Assembly: GCA_050287605.1 (NCBI GenBank)
Contig: JBNKCG010000094.1
Span: 12,802 to 76,801, forward strand
DNA length: 64,000 bases
Direction: 5' to 3'
From: QQUJ01 sp050287605
GTDB lineage: Bacteria > Pseudomonadota > Gammaproteobacteria > QQUJ01
Part shown: in pieces, positions 52,057 through 61,828 of the stretch
Position numbering within the stretch: the first letter of the stretch is position 1
Layout: the number at the start of each line of letters is the position of its first letter
The notes under the pieces: model-generated
Told to the model about the DNA's origin: nothing
The model's database searches: none
The model's input: only the letters and a program-made list of their open reading frames with translations
Made by a program: the position numbers and the translations under genes

Positions 52057-52201
52057 ATACCTTACGCATTGACCCAGTTTGCCGATTTCTGAACAACCGA
52101 CGGCAGGCCAGCGCAGGACAGATGAGCTTATTTACTCGGGTTCAATCACCCGACCAAGCGATACCCACACTATCGCTCGTAGACCGCGGGGTGCCCATAC
52201 C

Positions 52202-53785
52202 GTGAAGATCAATATGCCGGTCACCGACAGAGAAGTGACGTTTGGCAAAGACGAACGCATCGTTTCCACCACCGATCTCAAAGGACTGATTACCTCCGTC
52301 AACGACACCTTCGTCCGGATCAGTGGCTTCGAGCGCGACGAGTTGATCGGCAAGAGTCACAACGTCGTGCGCCATCCCAGCATGCCGCCACTGGCGTTCG
52401 AAAACCTGTGGCAGACCATGAAATCCGGCCGCCCCTGGATCGGTCTGGTCAAGAACCGCTGCAAGAACGGTGACTACTACTGGGTGCACGCCTACGTCTC
52501 CCCGATCTACGAAGGCGAATCCATCGTCGGCTACCAATCGGTGCGCTATCCGCCATCCAAGGAACAGATCGCCCGCGCCGAAAAGCTGTACGGCATCATC
52601 AACAAGCACGACGGAAACCTGGGGCTGCTCGGTAACCTCCTGTTCAAGTTCAACTATACGCTGTTGAACTTCGCCATCTATCTGCTGGTGTTCTTCGGCC
52701 TGGCGGCAATCGGTGCGCTGACCGGCGTCATCGCCCCGTGGGTGGCCGCTGTGCTTGCCATCATCGGTTTCCCGGTAGGGGCGATCGCCGCGTACCTGGG
52801 AGCACGACCCGTCGCGCGCCTGCGGGCCGCGGCGAAGCGGATCGCGGACAACGATCTTTTGGAATTCGTCTACTCGGGGAACGGGCGCGAAATCGCGACC
52901 GTCGAACACGCCATGCTGATGTTGCAGTCCAAACTCAATACCGCCGTGGGGCGCCTGGAACTGTTTTCCACCAGCCTCTACGAGGCCGCCGAGAAGACCA
53001 AGATCACGGCTGACGCGAGCAGCGAAAACGCCCGCAAACAGGAGCACGAAATCGTGCAAGTGGCGACGGCGATGAACGAGATGAACGCCACCGTCGAGGA
53101 GATCGCGCGCAATGCAAGCACGACCGCCGATCAAACCAAGGGCACCCAGTCGCTGGTGGAAGGTGGATCGCGGCGACTGAACGAGACCTCCGGGCAGGTG
53201 ACCGAGCTGGCGCATCATGTGGACAAAACCGGCAAAGTCATCGACAAACTGAACCAAGACTTCAAGGAAGTGGATTCCGTACTGCAGTTAATCGTGAACA
53301 TCTCGGAACAAACCAATCTGCTGGCGCTCAACGCCGCCATCGAGGCGGCACGGGCCGGCGAGCATGGACGAGGATTTTCGGTGGTGGCCGACGAGGTGCG
53401 AACCTTGGCAAACAAGACCAAGGAATCGACCTCCAGCATCAAAGGCATTCTCACGAATCTTAGTGCCAGCATGCAGTCCGCCGTGACCGACATTCAGGAA
53501 AGCGAAGCGCAGATGCACCACGTAGTCGAACAGATCCAGCGTATGCAGGACGCACTCGGCGAGATCAGCAGCTCAGCGGCAAAGGTCGCCGACATGAACA
53601 TGCAGATAGCCAGTGCCGCCCAGGAACAGAGCATGGTGGTCGAGGAGATCAACCGCAACGTCAGCAACATCAGCGAAATCGCCAACTACACCGCGCTCAG
53701 CTCGCAAGAATCCACCGCCGCCGCCGACGATCTGAACAACACCGCCAAGGAGTTGGGCATACTGATCAAACAGGTGACGACCTGA
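52202..53785 (+). CDS. PAS-containing methyl-accepting chemotaxis protein (Aer-like)
   Basis: The 527-residue protein begins with a PAS domain (about 15-125: ISGFERDELIGKSHNVVRHPSMPP and NGDYYWVHAYVSPIYEGE) instead of a periplasmic domain. Two adjacent helices (about 158-205) follow, then a HAMP-like linker and a long signalling helix pair with the tip HGRGFSVVADEVRTLANKT. The layout is that of the energy sensor Aer, so it may sense redox or oxygen through a cofactor in PAS. Start GTG 52202; Met at 52214 is an alternative. No chemotaxis genes flank it. Confidence 0.92.
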   Translation: MKINMPVTDREVTFGKDERIVSTTDLKGLITSVNDTFVRISGFERDELIGKSHNVVRHPSMPPLAFENLWQTMKSGRPWIGLVKNRCKNGDYYWVHAYVSPIYEGESIVGYQSVRYPPSKEQIARAEKLYGIINKHDGNLGLLGNLLFKFNYTLLNFAIYLLVFFGLAAIGALTGVIAPWVAAVLAIIGFPVGAIAAYLGARPVARLRAAAKRIADNDLLEFVYSGNGREIATVEHAMLMLQSKLNTAVGRLELFSTSLYEAAEKTKITADASSENARKQEHEIVQVATAMNEMNATVEEIARNASTTADQTKGTQSLVEGGSRRLNETSGQVTELAHHVDKTGKVIDKLNQDFKEVDSVLQLIVNISEQTNLLALNAAIEAARAGEHGRGFSVVADEVRTLANKTKESTSSIKGILTNLSASMQSAVTDIQESEAQMHHVVEQIQRMQDALGEISSSAAKVADMNMQIASAAQEQSMVVEEINRNVSNISEIANYTALSSQESTAAADDLNNTAKELGILIKQVTT

Positions 53786-54293
53786 GCGGTCCGGTGGGAA
53801 GCCGCTACACCACTCGCGTCAGAACGCAGTGAGCGACCGCCTCCAGAGCGAGTCCGCCGACACCTAGCGGATTGTCGAGACTGTGATGCGGCCCTGCGCC
53901 GAAACCGTCAGCCGAGATCCCAAAACTCTCCACACACAATCGCGCCGTCGGCCACCTTTTCAGTATCTGTGACGAGCACAATTGCAGTATCGCGCCCGTC
54001 GGCTAAACGCCGGCAGATAGGCCGATCAAAGATCGTTGCCCGCCCGCAACGCGATCAAGTCTATCTCCCGACCCAATGCAGACGACTCACCTCGATTCGC
54101 TGCCGTTTCCGGACAACGCACACGAGTTTGTTAGCGTTCAAATAAAACCCAAAAGTAATCATTGAAAACCCGACATCCCACAGCAATTTCTACTTATAGA
54201 CCCTGCCCGCCACCCCACATTCCACACAAAATACTGACGGCGGTTCGCTAACCTGAGACTTTCCCAATCCGCCGTACCAGAGGAGGCGCAACC
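53786..54293. other. 508-bp intergenic region before ald
   Basis: No open frame with coding character and no RNA gene were recognised. A short imperfect hairpin lies about 25-50 bases after the chemoreceptor stop (53811-53833). The last 150 bases are AT-richer and probably hold the ald promoter; AGAGGAGG sits 7 bases before its ATG. Confidence 0.5.
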
Positions 54294-55412
54294 ATGAAGA
54301 TCGGGGTACCCAAAGAGATCAAGATCCACGAGTACCGCGTCGGTTTGACACCGGACGGCGTCCGTGAATTCGTCGCACACGGCCATCAGGTGGTGGTGCA
54401 GTCCAACGCGGGTATCGGCATCAGCGCCTCTGACGACGACTACCGCGCCGCCGGGGCCGAAATCGCCGACAGCGCCGAAGCCATATTCCAGAGCGCCGAG
54501 ATGATCATCAAGGTCAAAGAGCCGCAACCGGCCGAGCGTAGAATGCTGCGCGAAGGCCAGGTGCTGTTCACCTATCTACATCTCGCCCCGGACCCCGACC
54601 AGGCTCGCGACCTGGTGAACAGCGGCGCTATCTGCATCGCCTACGAAACCGTCACCGACGCCCACGGCGGACTGCCCCTGCTGGCCCCCATGTCCCAGGT
54701 GGCCGGCCGACTGGCAATCCAGGCGGGTGCGCACAGTCTGGAGCGGGCCCACGGAGGTCGCGGCAAACTGCTGGGCGGGGTGCCCGGTGTTGCACCCGCC
54801 ACGGTGGTGGTCATCGGCGGCGGCGTGGTCGGTGAGAACGCGATCCTGATGGCCTTGGGAATGGGCGCCGACGTCACCGTACTGGATCGCAGCGTCGACG
54901 TATTGGGCAGACTGTCGGGACGGTTCGGCTCGGCACTGAAGACCGTCTACTCCAACCGCGCCACGCTGGAGCAATACGTGCTGGCGGCGGACCTCGTCGT
55001 GGGGGCGGTGCTGGTGGCAGGCGCCGAAGCACCCAAACTGGTCACGGCCGAGATGGTGCGCGCCATGCAACCCGGATCGGTGCTGGTGGACGTGGCCATC
55101 GACCAGGGCGGTTGCTTCGAGACCTCGCGGCCCACGACGCACGCCGAGCCCACGTACGTGGTCGACGGCGTCGTCCACTACTGCGTAGCCAATATGCCGG
55201 GCGCAGTGCCGCACACCTCGACCTATGCGCTCAACAACGTCACGCTGCCTTACGCGCTGGCGTTGGCCGACAAGGGATATGCCCGAGCGCTGCAAGAGAA
55301 CCCCCACTTCCGCAACGGCCTGAACGTGTTCCGAGGGAAAGTCACCTGCGAAGCCGTGGCCAGGGGGTTGGGATACGACTACGTACCTGCGCAAGAGGCA
55401 CTGGCGCGTTAG
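54294..55412 (+). CDS. ald: Alanine dehydrogenase
   Basis: The 372-residue enzyme reversibly deaminates L-alanine to pyruvate with NAD. The N-terminal signature MKIGVPKEIKIHEYRVGLTP includes substrate-binding Arg15. The Rossmann NAD loop is VVVIGGGVVGENAI (about 170-183). CVANMPGAVPHTSTYALNNVTLPYA closes the active site. Length is typical for the family (about 370). A strong AGGAGG precedes the ATG. It is monocistronic. Confidence 0.96.
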   Translation: MKIGVPKEIKIHEYRVGLTPDGVREFVAHGHQVVVQSNAGIGISASDDDYRAAGAEIADSAEAIFQSAEMIIKVKEPQPAERRMLREGQVLFTYLHLAPDPDQARDLVNSGAICIAYETVTDAHGGLPLLAPMSQVAGRLAIQAGAHSLERAHGGRGKLLGGVPGVAPATVVVIGGGVVGENAILMALGMGADVTVLDRSVDVLGRLSGRFGSALKTVYSNRATLEQYVLAADLVVGAVLVAGAEAPKLVTAEMVRAMQPGSVLVDVAIDQGGCFETSRPTTHAEPTYVVDGVVHYCVANMPGAVPHTSTYALNNVTLPYALALADKGYARALQENPHFRNGLNVFRGKVTCEAVARGLGYDYVPAQEALAR

Positions 55413-55434
55413 GCAGAAAACCGGGGGAAGGGGC

Positions 55435-55464
55435 GCGGCGAACAGGTCTTCGACCTGTTGCCGC
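55435..55464. repeat. Stem-loop after ald
   Basis: AACAGGTC (55441-55448) and GACCTGTT (55452-55459) form an 8-bp stem with loop TTC. GCGGC/GCCGC extends it by five pairs across a one-base bulge. It is 23 bases after the ald stop. No T-run follows. Confidence 0.55.
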
Positions 55465-55625
55465 CACGCTCCCCTTCGCCTCCCAACGTGTACGAATCGC
55501 TGCGGTCCGGCGGTTCAACCCCTGCTTCCTGCACCCCAGCGGGGTGACACCGCCGTTGGCAAATGCGATCAAGCCTTCAGCGCCAAGGCGCCGTGCAGCT
55601 CGACCTCGTTGCTGCTCGGTCCGGG

Positions 55626-56246
55626 TCAGGGAGTGAACGAGTTTGCGTTCTGGGTCGCTTGGTTCGCGTAGAGATTCAGCATCTGACTCAACGCATGCGC
55701 CTCGGAGGCGGTTTTCAGGGCCGCCTGCTTAAACTGCTGGGTGGAATAGCTGGGAATCCCGCCGCCCGTCGCGGGTGCCCCGGGTATCGAAGGCATGGAA
55801 AAACCGGAGGTGGCAAACGTCGCCACGCAGTGTTTGTACAACTTGTCCGTACACTGATCGACCGTGTCGCTCCCCTTGCACCCCGCGGCCATCTGGTCCT
55901 GCACCGTATACGCCTTGCTGGAGCACTCCTTGGTAATGTTCGGCATCAGCTGCATTCCAAGCTCATAGACCGCCGCATCACTATTCATCGTCGCGAACTT
56001 CTGATTGAGCTGCTCCAACTTGACCTGCAGCGCCTTGAGCATATGCCCGACTCTCAATTTCGCGTTGGGACTCAGCCTCAGATTGCCCTTTAGCGGCGCG
56101 GGAGACTTCGCGCCCGGCATTGCTTTCGCAGCATCGCGGCCATTCTGCACCGCCGGTAGCGCCGAACGATCCGCCGCCGTCGCTGCCGCGCTGACCAACG
56201 ACATCCCCAATGCCAAAACCGTTGCCGACAAAATGGAAATTTTCAT
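55626..56246 (-). CDS. Exported protein with paired cysteines, function unknown
   Basis: The 206-residue protein has a signal peptide (SILSATVLALGMSLVSAAATAA). A helical region (RVGHMLKALQVKLEQLNQKFATM) precedes a four-Cys segment (ECSSKAYTVQDQMAAGCKG, VDQCTDKLYKHCVATF) that could hold two disulfides in the periplasm. The C-terminus is Gln/Asn-rich. ATG 56246 is preceded by GAGGG at 7 bases; an ATG 9 codons upstream is also in frame. I do not recognise the family. Confidence 0.75.
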   Translation of the reverse strand: MKISILSATVLALGMSLVSAAATAADRSALPAVQNGRDAAKAMPGAKSPAPLKGNLRLSPNAKLRVGHMLKALQVKLEQLNQKFATMNSDAAVYELGMQLMPNITKECSSKAYTVQDQMAAGCKGSDTVDQCTDKLYKHCVATFATSGFSMPSIPGAPATGGGIPSYSTQQFKQAALKTASEAHALSQMLNLYANQATQNANSFTP

Positions 56247-56660
56247 GGTTGTGCCCTCAACGTTGTTGTTCATTCCTTACCCGCCACCACGCGGATCGGC
56301 GCACATCCTAGCACGCCCTCACGCCGGATCGCGTAGCGCCGACTGCAGCACCAGGTTGCATCGTCCATAGGTCGCGCGGATGATCCATGCGGTTCAATCC
56401 GGAGAATCCTGAACTGAATTCCAGAGCCAGCGGATTCGTACCCACCTCACCCCAGCGTAACGTCCGTCTGCTGCGTGACACCACCCGTCTTGCCGTCTCC
56501 GGCGCACCGGTACCCACCCAAAACTCCAAGGAGGATCCAGATATCCGACGCCATTTCCTTTACCAATAGGAAGGCACGACGGTCAACGCCGCCGACAAGC
56601 GTATCGGTTCCACGATCCCTCCTTCGACTCCCAATCGTTTCATACCTGGAGGTCGGCAGG
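56247..56660. other. 414-bp spacer between cassette B and the 4-Cys secreted protein
   Basis: No gene recognised. It should hold the promoter of the downstream minus-strand gene. The sequence is AT-richer near 56460-56640, with no repeat that I could define. Confidence 0.4.
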
Positions 56661-57896
56661 CTAAAAAAAGAATTCCCAACGCACAAACACTTGCGTGGAA
56701 CGCGCCAGATACATGCCGCTTCCCGGCACCAACTCCAAGCCACCGAACTCCGTTCCTTGATCGCCCACGGGAACGCGCACACCTGCCTTGATCGCACTAT
56801 CGTTGCTGAGCGAGTGCGTCGCCTGAATGTCTATCAGGACGCTGTGGTCACGAAGATTCGCGATCAGTGTCGGCGTCCATTGCAACAAGGGCGTCTGTTC
56901 CCAGGTGGCGCCTAAGGCGAGGTAGTCGGTGCCGGTCACGAACTGCTGGGAGCGCTCGATACGCATTGTCAGCGCGGCGTTCAACTCCGCCAGGGTGTAT
57001 TCGTTGCCGCGCTCGCCAAAACCGTTGTGGTAGTACTCGGCGAACAGCGTTGCGTTGCGCCGTAGCCAAGTGCTCGCCTGGTTGACGTTGGCCAGGAGCG
57101 AGGTCTTGGTCGCATCGCCTTCCAGACGGGTGGCGACCGTTTCCAGATTCCACGCTGCGCCGCCCAGCGCACCGCTGACACCGACGCCGAACACATCGTC
57201 GGCGCGATCCTTAGCCACCAGCAGGTTCCATTGCACGCTGTTGCCCGCCACATTGGCGAACAGCGCGTGGGTGGATTTCCCGGCATCGGGATCGGCGCTG
57301 TCGCGACGTTTGCGCGGCACGCTGGCGAACTGAATATCGGAACCGTCGCTGAGTAGCCACTGCGCGTAAAGCATGTCGGTGCCGCGTTTATAGGCGGTAT
57401 CGGTGGCCACCGGCTGGAAGGGATTGACCAGATCCATGGGATGGAACACCAGTCCAGCGCCCCAGGTGAGGGCCTGGCGTCCCATGCGAGCGACAAAGGC
57501 ACGCCCGGCGTAGGCGAGATTGAATCGGTCCAGGCGCTGCGTGGATTGCGTTGCGCCGCCGTCGACGCCGATCGATTCCAGATCCCAATAGCTGGTATTC
57601 GGATCGTATTCCAGCGCTGGATAGGCGGCGACCAGGGCATGGTCCCGCTCCACCGTGCTGCCATGGCGCATATCGAGCTGCAAGGCCGCCTCCATGCTCC
57701 ACGGACCGACGCCGTGCGTCATGCGCAACCGCAACTGCGCGGTGGTTTCGTGGCTGGTGGCGTAACCCAGCGCGTCTTCCGGCGTATCCGGTCCGGCGTC
57801 GTAGCCCAAAGCGTCGAACTTGATACGCCCGCCGACCTCCATCGCCGGTAACGGCATTGAAGCCAGCAATCCGATCAAGACAGCAAAGAGGCGCAT
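56661..57896 (-). CDS. Outer-membrane beta-barrel protein of cassette B
   Basis: The 411-residue product has a signal peptide (LFAVLIGLLASMPLPA) and alternating amphipathic strands throughout (VGGRIKFDALGYDAG, AQLRLRMTHGVGP, ATLFAEYYHNGFGERGNEYTLAELNAALTM). It ends QVFVRWEFFF with the C-terminal Phe that BAM recognises. The segment VARMGRQALTWGAGLVFHPMDLVNPF is reminiscent of DUF1302-type barrels. Its ATG overlaps the ATPase stop by 1 base (TGATG), so it is the last gene of the transport operon. Confidence 0.8.
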   Translation of the reverse strand: MRLFAVLIGLLASMPLPAMEVGGRIKFDALGYDAGPDTPEDALGYATSHETTAQLRLRMTHGVGPWSMEAALQLDMRHGSTVERDHALVAAYPALEYDPNTSYWDLESIGVDGGATQSTQRLDRFNLAYAGRAFVARMGRQALTWGAGLVFHPMDLVNPFQPVATDTAYKRGTDMLYAQWLLSDGSDIQFASVPRKRRDSADPDAGKSTHALFANVAGNSVQWNLLVAKDRADDVFGVGVSGALGGAAWNLETVATRLEGDATKTSLLANVNQASTWLRRNATLFAEYYHNGFGERGNEYTLAELNAALTMRIERSQQFVTGTDYLALGATWEQTPLLQWTPTLIANLRDHSVLIDIQATHSLSNDSAIKAGVRVPVGDQGTEFGGLELVPGSGMYLARSTQVFVRWEFFF

Positions 57897-58582
57897 CAGG
57901 CGGCTTCGTCGGTCTCAATGCGGCCGTCGGTAAGTACGATGTGACGCCGTGTGTGTGCGATCACGCGCGGGTCGTGCGTGGCGACGACGATGGTGACATC
58001 GGACTCGCGGTTGAGCTCGGACATCAGCGCCAGGAGTTCGTCCGAGTTTTCGGAATCGAGATTCGCGGTGGGTTCGTCGGCGAGGATGATGGCAGGATGA
58101 CTCGCCAGGGCGCGCGCCACCGCCACGCGCTGCTGCTGGCCACCGGAGAGCTGGTTGGGACGGCGATCTTCCAATCCCCCCAGCCCCACCGCTTGCAACA
58201 GCTTGGTGGAACGTGCGCGGCGCGTTTTGGCATCCACGCCCTGCAACTGCAGGATGAACTCGACATTCTCGGCGGCGGAGAGCACCGGTATCAGGTTGTA
58301 CGCCTGAAACACGAAACCGATGCGGTTCAACCGCAGATCCGCCAGCTCACGCTTGGATTCCTTGTTGAACGGCGTGCCATCCAGGATCACCTCGCCCTCG
58401 GTCGGTTGTTCGAGGCTGCCGAAGATGTGCAGCAGCGTGCTTTTACCGGAACCGGACGGTCCCGAGATGGCGACGAACTCGCCCTTCTCGAACGCCACGT
58501 CCACGCCGCGCAATGCGTTGACGGTGGTTTCGCCCTGGTGGTACTGCTTGACGAGATTTCTGCCTTCGAGAATGGCGCTCAC
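57896..58582 (-). CDS. LolD/MacB-type ABC transporter ATPase of cassette B
   Basis: The 228-residue ATPase has Walker A GPSGSGKSTLL, Q-loop FVFQAYNLIPVLSAAENVEFILQL, signature LSGGQQQRVAVARAL, Walker B IILADEPTANLD and switch His in VATHDPRV. It belongs to the same LolD/MacB subgroup as the cassette A ATPase. The GTG at 58582 is used (MSAILEGRNLVKQY) because AGGAGG lies 8 bases upstream; a longer frame would add about 24 unrelated residues. It follows permease 2 by 43 bases. Confidence 0.95.
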   Translation of the reverse strand: MSAILEGRNLVKQYHQGETTVNALRGVDVAFEKGEFVAISGPSGSGKSTLLHIFGSLEQPTEGEVILDGTPFNKESKRELADLRLNRIGFVFQAYNLIPVLSAAENVEFILQLQGVDAKTRRARSTKLLQAVGLGGLEDRRPNQLSGGQQQRVAVARALASHPAIILADEPTANLDSENSDELLALMSELNRESDVTIVVATHDPRVIAHTRRHIVLTDGRIETDEAA

Positions 58583-58625
58583 AATGGTTGCCTCCTGCGG
58601 TATTCGTCTTCGTTCAATGTTCAAA

Positions 58626-59852
58626 TTAGGTGGAACGCATGGCTTCGATGACATCGAAGCGCGCGGCGCGACGCGCCGGCCACAATGCGGTCAGCACACC
58701 GAGTCCCCAGATAACGGCGATGGTCGTAACGAATTCGGTAGGATCGATGCGCGGATAGAGGACGCGTTCCATGCCCAGAAAATCGGCCCCCGCCGAGAGG
58801 CCGCTGAGGGAGATACCGTCCTTGAACCCGTAGACGGTCAGCACGGCGGCCAGCGCCCCCACGATCACCCCGAAACCGATGATCTGCACCGCCTCCAGCG
58901 AGACCTCCAGCACGATCCAACCGGGGCGGAAGCCCAACGCCTGCAGCAACCCGAACTCACGGGTACGCTCGAACACGGCGGCAAGCTGGGTATTGACGAC
59001 ACCGATGGCGATGAGCACGAACATCACCCACAGCCAGATGTAGATGAACCCCTGGGTGAAATCGTGGATACCCTTGGTCATGGGCTGCAATTGCGCCCAG
59101 TCTGCCACCGCCAGTTTCGGGGCCGCCGCACGCAGTTGCTTCACCACGGAGGTCAGCGGTATTTGCGGATTCGACATCAACGCGATCTCGGACAGCCGGC
59201 CCTCGATCTTCAGGAACCGTTGTGCCGGCGCGAGCCCGGTGAACAGAAACTGCTCTTCGATGTTGGGCGCCGCCGCGTAGATGCCCACGACACGCGCACC
59301 GCGTTCGGCAAGCCGGCCCCCGGCGTCGTTGGCCATGAGCACGATACGCTTGCCCACCGTGGTCTTGAGACGCTGCGCGAGCTTGCGCCCAATCACCACG
59401 CCGTCGTCATTGGCGTCGCGCAGCGCCGCACCCTCCCGCAACGCAGCGGCGATGAAGGACACGCCCGCCTCACGCTGCGGAACCATGCCCACCAGCGTGA
59501 TGGGCAACGTTTCGTATTCACTCTGTACGATGGCAGGCGTGCGCACCCGCGGCGCCCAGCGGGCGACGGCCGCGCCGTTCAACACCCGCGCCAATTCGCC
59601 AGCGGGTGTCGGGAAACTGTGTTCGGCATCGGGATCGTCGAGATAACCCGGCGCGTGCACCTGCGCCTCGGCGGTCAGGTTCTTGAGGCTGCCGGCCAGC
59701 GAACTATCGGACCAGGCGCGGATGACTGCGTTGAACGCAATAATCGACCATACGCCAACCGCCACTACCGCCAGGGTAATCAGGGTGCGGCGCTGTTGGC
59801 GCCACAAATTGCGCCACGCGAAGGGAAACAGGATCAGCAGTACGCGTACCAT
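58626..59852 (-). CDS. FtsX-type ABC permease 2 of cassette B
   Basis: The 408-residue permease has an N-terminal RNLWRQQRRTLITLAVVAVGVW helix, a large periplasmic domain (about 50-270) and three C-terminal helices (about 275-400) with the ATPase-contact loop NTQLAAVFERTREFGLLQALGF. Start ATG 59852 overlaps the TGA of permease 1 by 1 base. Sequence differs from permease 1, so a LolC/LolE-like heterodimer is likely. Confidence 0.92.
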   Translation of the reverse strand: MVRVLLILFPFAWRNLWRQQRRTLITLAVVAVGVWSIIAFNAVIRAWSDSSLAGSLKNLTAEAQVHAPGYLDDPDAEHSFPTPAGELARVLNGAAVARWAPRVRTPAIVQSEYETLPITLVGMVPQREAGVSFIAAALREGAALRDANDDGVVIGRKLAQRLKTTVGKRIVLMANDAGGRLAERGARVVGIYAAAPNIEEQFLFTGLAPAQRFLKIEGRLSEIALMSNPQIPLTSVVKQLRAAAPKLAVADWAQLQPMTKGIHDFTQGFIYIWLWVMFVLIAIGVVNTQLAAVFERTREFGLLQALGFRPGWIVLEVSLEAVQIIGFGVIVGALAAVLTVYGFKDGISLSGLSAGADFLGMERVLYPRIDPTEFVTTIAVIWGLGVLTALWPARRAARFDVIEAMRST

Positions 59853-61072
59853 CACACTGCCCTCATGGCGCTCACCGGCTCCAGCCTGCGTACCCGGCGA
59901 TAAGGAAAGATCCCCGCCACCAGAATGCACACCGCCATGGCGCCGGGACCGGCAAGAAGACTCGTCAAGCTCAGGCGTGGGAAGATCCGTCCGGGCAGCC
60001 CCCATTGGGCAAAGATCGCCTCCGCGCCCGGCATCTCGAAACCGTAGTAGCCGGTGACCAGCGTCACTGCGCTGCCGATCGCCATCCCCAGCGCCAGGCC
60101 GACCAGCGCGAGCAGCCCCAGCTCCACCCAGATCACGGCACCCAGCAGGGTGGGCCGCATACCGATCGCCAGCAGCACACCGAACTCGCGCGTGCGCTCC
60201 AGCACCGACATGAGCAGCGTGTTGAGAATGATGAAGACCACGACGATCACCAGGCTCGCGTACCACATCAGCGAGGTGTTGAGATCGAGGCTGATGGCGC
60301 CGTCCATACCCGGCTGCAGCTGCTGCCAGGCGAGCACCACCAACCCCTCTCCGGCAACCGCGGCGCGCACGGCGGGCAACGCGCGGGTCACCCCGCTCAG
60401 TGTGGGGCCGGTGAGCGCAATCGCGTTCACCGCCCGGCCCATGGCGAAGGTCGCTTGAAAACGGCGCAGCGGTATTTGCGAGATCTGGCGATCCACCTCC
60501 GGCACGCCGGTTTCGAAGATACCGACCACCTGCAACACGTCGGCCGCGATGCTGCCGTCGCGCGCCTCGGCGAGCAGCGTGACATTGCCACCCACAGTCG
60601 CGCCCAGATTGCGCGCGAGCGCCGAACCCAGCACGATGGCGGCGTCATCATCCGGTGTGAGATAGCGACCCTGTTTGATGCTGTGGTTGAGCGTCGAGAC
60701 CCGCACCTCGCGTGCCGGGTCCACACCGACCACCGCGGCACCGATGCTCTTTTCGCCGTTGGCCAGGATGGCGAAGCTCTGCGTGCGGGGAGCCGCCGCG
60801 CCGACGCCCGCTACCGCTTCCACCCGCGACAGCAACGCCCCGGGATTTTCGATCACCTTGCGCAGTTTAGGATCGTCCTGGTAGCCGCGTGGCTGGATCT
60901 GCGCAAACCCATCCATCACCCGCAGCACGTTCTCCTTCATGATGGCGTAGGTGCCCAGTTGAAACGAAAGCAGGAACACCATCACCAGCGCAGCGAACGC
61001 GATGGAGGCGAGATTGAGCCAGGTCCGGCGCGGACTGCGCCACAGGTTACGCCATGCCAGTTGGATCAGCAT
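59852..61072 (-). CDS. FtsX-type ABC permease 1 of cassette B
   Basis: The 406-residue permease has an N-terminal RNLWRSPRRTWLNLASIAFAALV helix, a periplasmic domain (about 45-265) and three C-terminal helices with TLLMSVLERTREFGVLLAIGM as the coupling loop. It shares the WRNLWR start with permease 2, so the two are ancient duplicates. Start is 3 bases after the LolA-like gene. No substrate site can be read. Confidence 0.92.
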   Translation of the reverse strand: MLIQLAWRNLWRSPRRTWLNLASIAFAALVMVFLLSFQLGTYAIMKENVLRVMDGFAQIQPRGYQDDPKLRKVIENPGALLSRVEAVAGVGAAAPRTQSFAILANGEKSIGAAVVGVDPAREVRVSTLNHSIKQGRYLTPDDDAAIVLGSALARNLGATVGGNVTLLAEARDGSIAADVLQVVGIFETGVPEVDRQISQIPLRRFQATFAMGRAVNAIALTGPTLSGVTRALPAVRAAVAGEGLVVLAWQQLQPGMDGAISLDLNTSLMWYASLVIVVVFIILNTLLMSVLERTREFGVLLAIGMRPTLLGAVIWVELGLLALVGLALGMAIGSAVTLVTGYYGFEMPGAEAIFAQWGLPGRIFPRLSLTSLLAGPGAMAVCILVAGIFPYRRVRRLEPVSAMRAV

Positions 61073-61075
61073 GGC

Positions 61076-61828
61076 TCAAAACTTCCGCGGATTGCGCAGG
61101 TTCGATTTGGTGAACAGCGCATCCGGCAGCGCGCCGTTGAAACGCCCCTGCTGGAATTCGATCCGCGTCCACGCCTGTTCGGTCGCCGCCTTGCGCATAG
61201 TCATCACCACCGGGTACTGGCGTCCACCCAGCTCGCCCACTTTTTGGGTCTGCATGGTTTTCACCAGTTTCATATCCTGGTCGAAATAGTTTTCGGCCAG
61301 CAGCACGCCGTCGTCGCGGACCCGTATCGTCTGTTTACCCCACACGGTGGCCGCCTGCGGTTTGGGCAAGGCTTCGATGTCGTAGACGGTGTGGCCGTCG
61401 ACCTGTTCCTGCCCCGTCAGACGATGGGTGTACTCGGTGAGCACGTCATTGGCCTTGGCGAGATCGTTGTAGGAGAAATCGGAACCCATCCACGACTGCG
61501 CCATCATGCTGGCCGGCAGTTTGAGGATCTGGTTGAGGCGCGGATTGAAGATCCACATGGCGTCGCCGAGTTTAAGGGTGGCATTGCCGGCGTCCTTGGG
61601 CGGTGCGGTGAAGCGCACCAGGGAATCGTCGTCGCCGCGTGTCCACGACTTCATGGACAACGAGCGCTCCCAGTCGGGGCGGTGCACGGTCATGGTCACC
61701 TCGGTGTACGACGAGTTCCCGCGCCAGTTGTCGAAGGCCTTCTGGATCAACTGGCTCGGATCAGGCGTGTCCGCCAGCGCCGGCGACACCATCACGGCCA
61801 ACAACAGCAATCCATATCGCACTCTCAT
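61076..61828 (-). CDS. LolA-like periplasmic carrier protein of cassette B
   Basis: The 250-residue protein has a signal peptide (YGLLLLAVMVSPALA) and the COG2834/LolA-like pattern: YTEVTMTVHRPDWERSLSMKSWT, then the signature AMWIFNPRLNQILKLPASMMAQSWMGSDFSYNDLA, then YDIEALPKP and GRQYPVVMTMRKA. Compared with true LolA (about 180 residues after processing) it is longer. It overlaps the TetR stop by 1 base (TAATG) and precedes two permeases, suggesting the cargo carrier of that transporter. Confidence 0.88.
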   Translation of the reverse strand: MRVRYGLLLLAVMVSPALADTPDPSQLIQKAFDNWRGNSSYTEVTMTVHRPDWERSLSMKSWTRGDDDSLVRFTAPPKDAGNATLKLGDAMWIFNPRLNQILKLPASMMAQSWMGSDFSYNDLAKANDVLTEYTHRLTGQEQVDGHTVYDIEALPKPQAATVWGKQTIRVRDDGVLLAENYFDQDMKLVKTMQTQKVGELGGRQYPVVMTMRKAATEQAWTRIEFQQGRFNGALPDALFTKSNLRNPRKF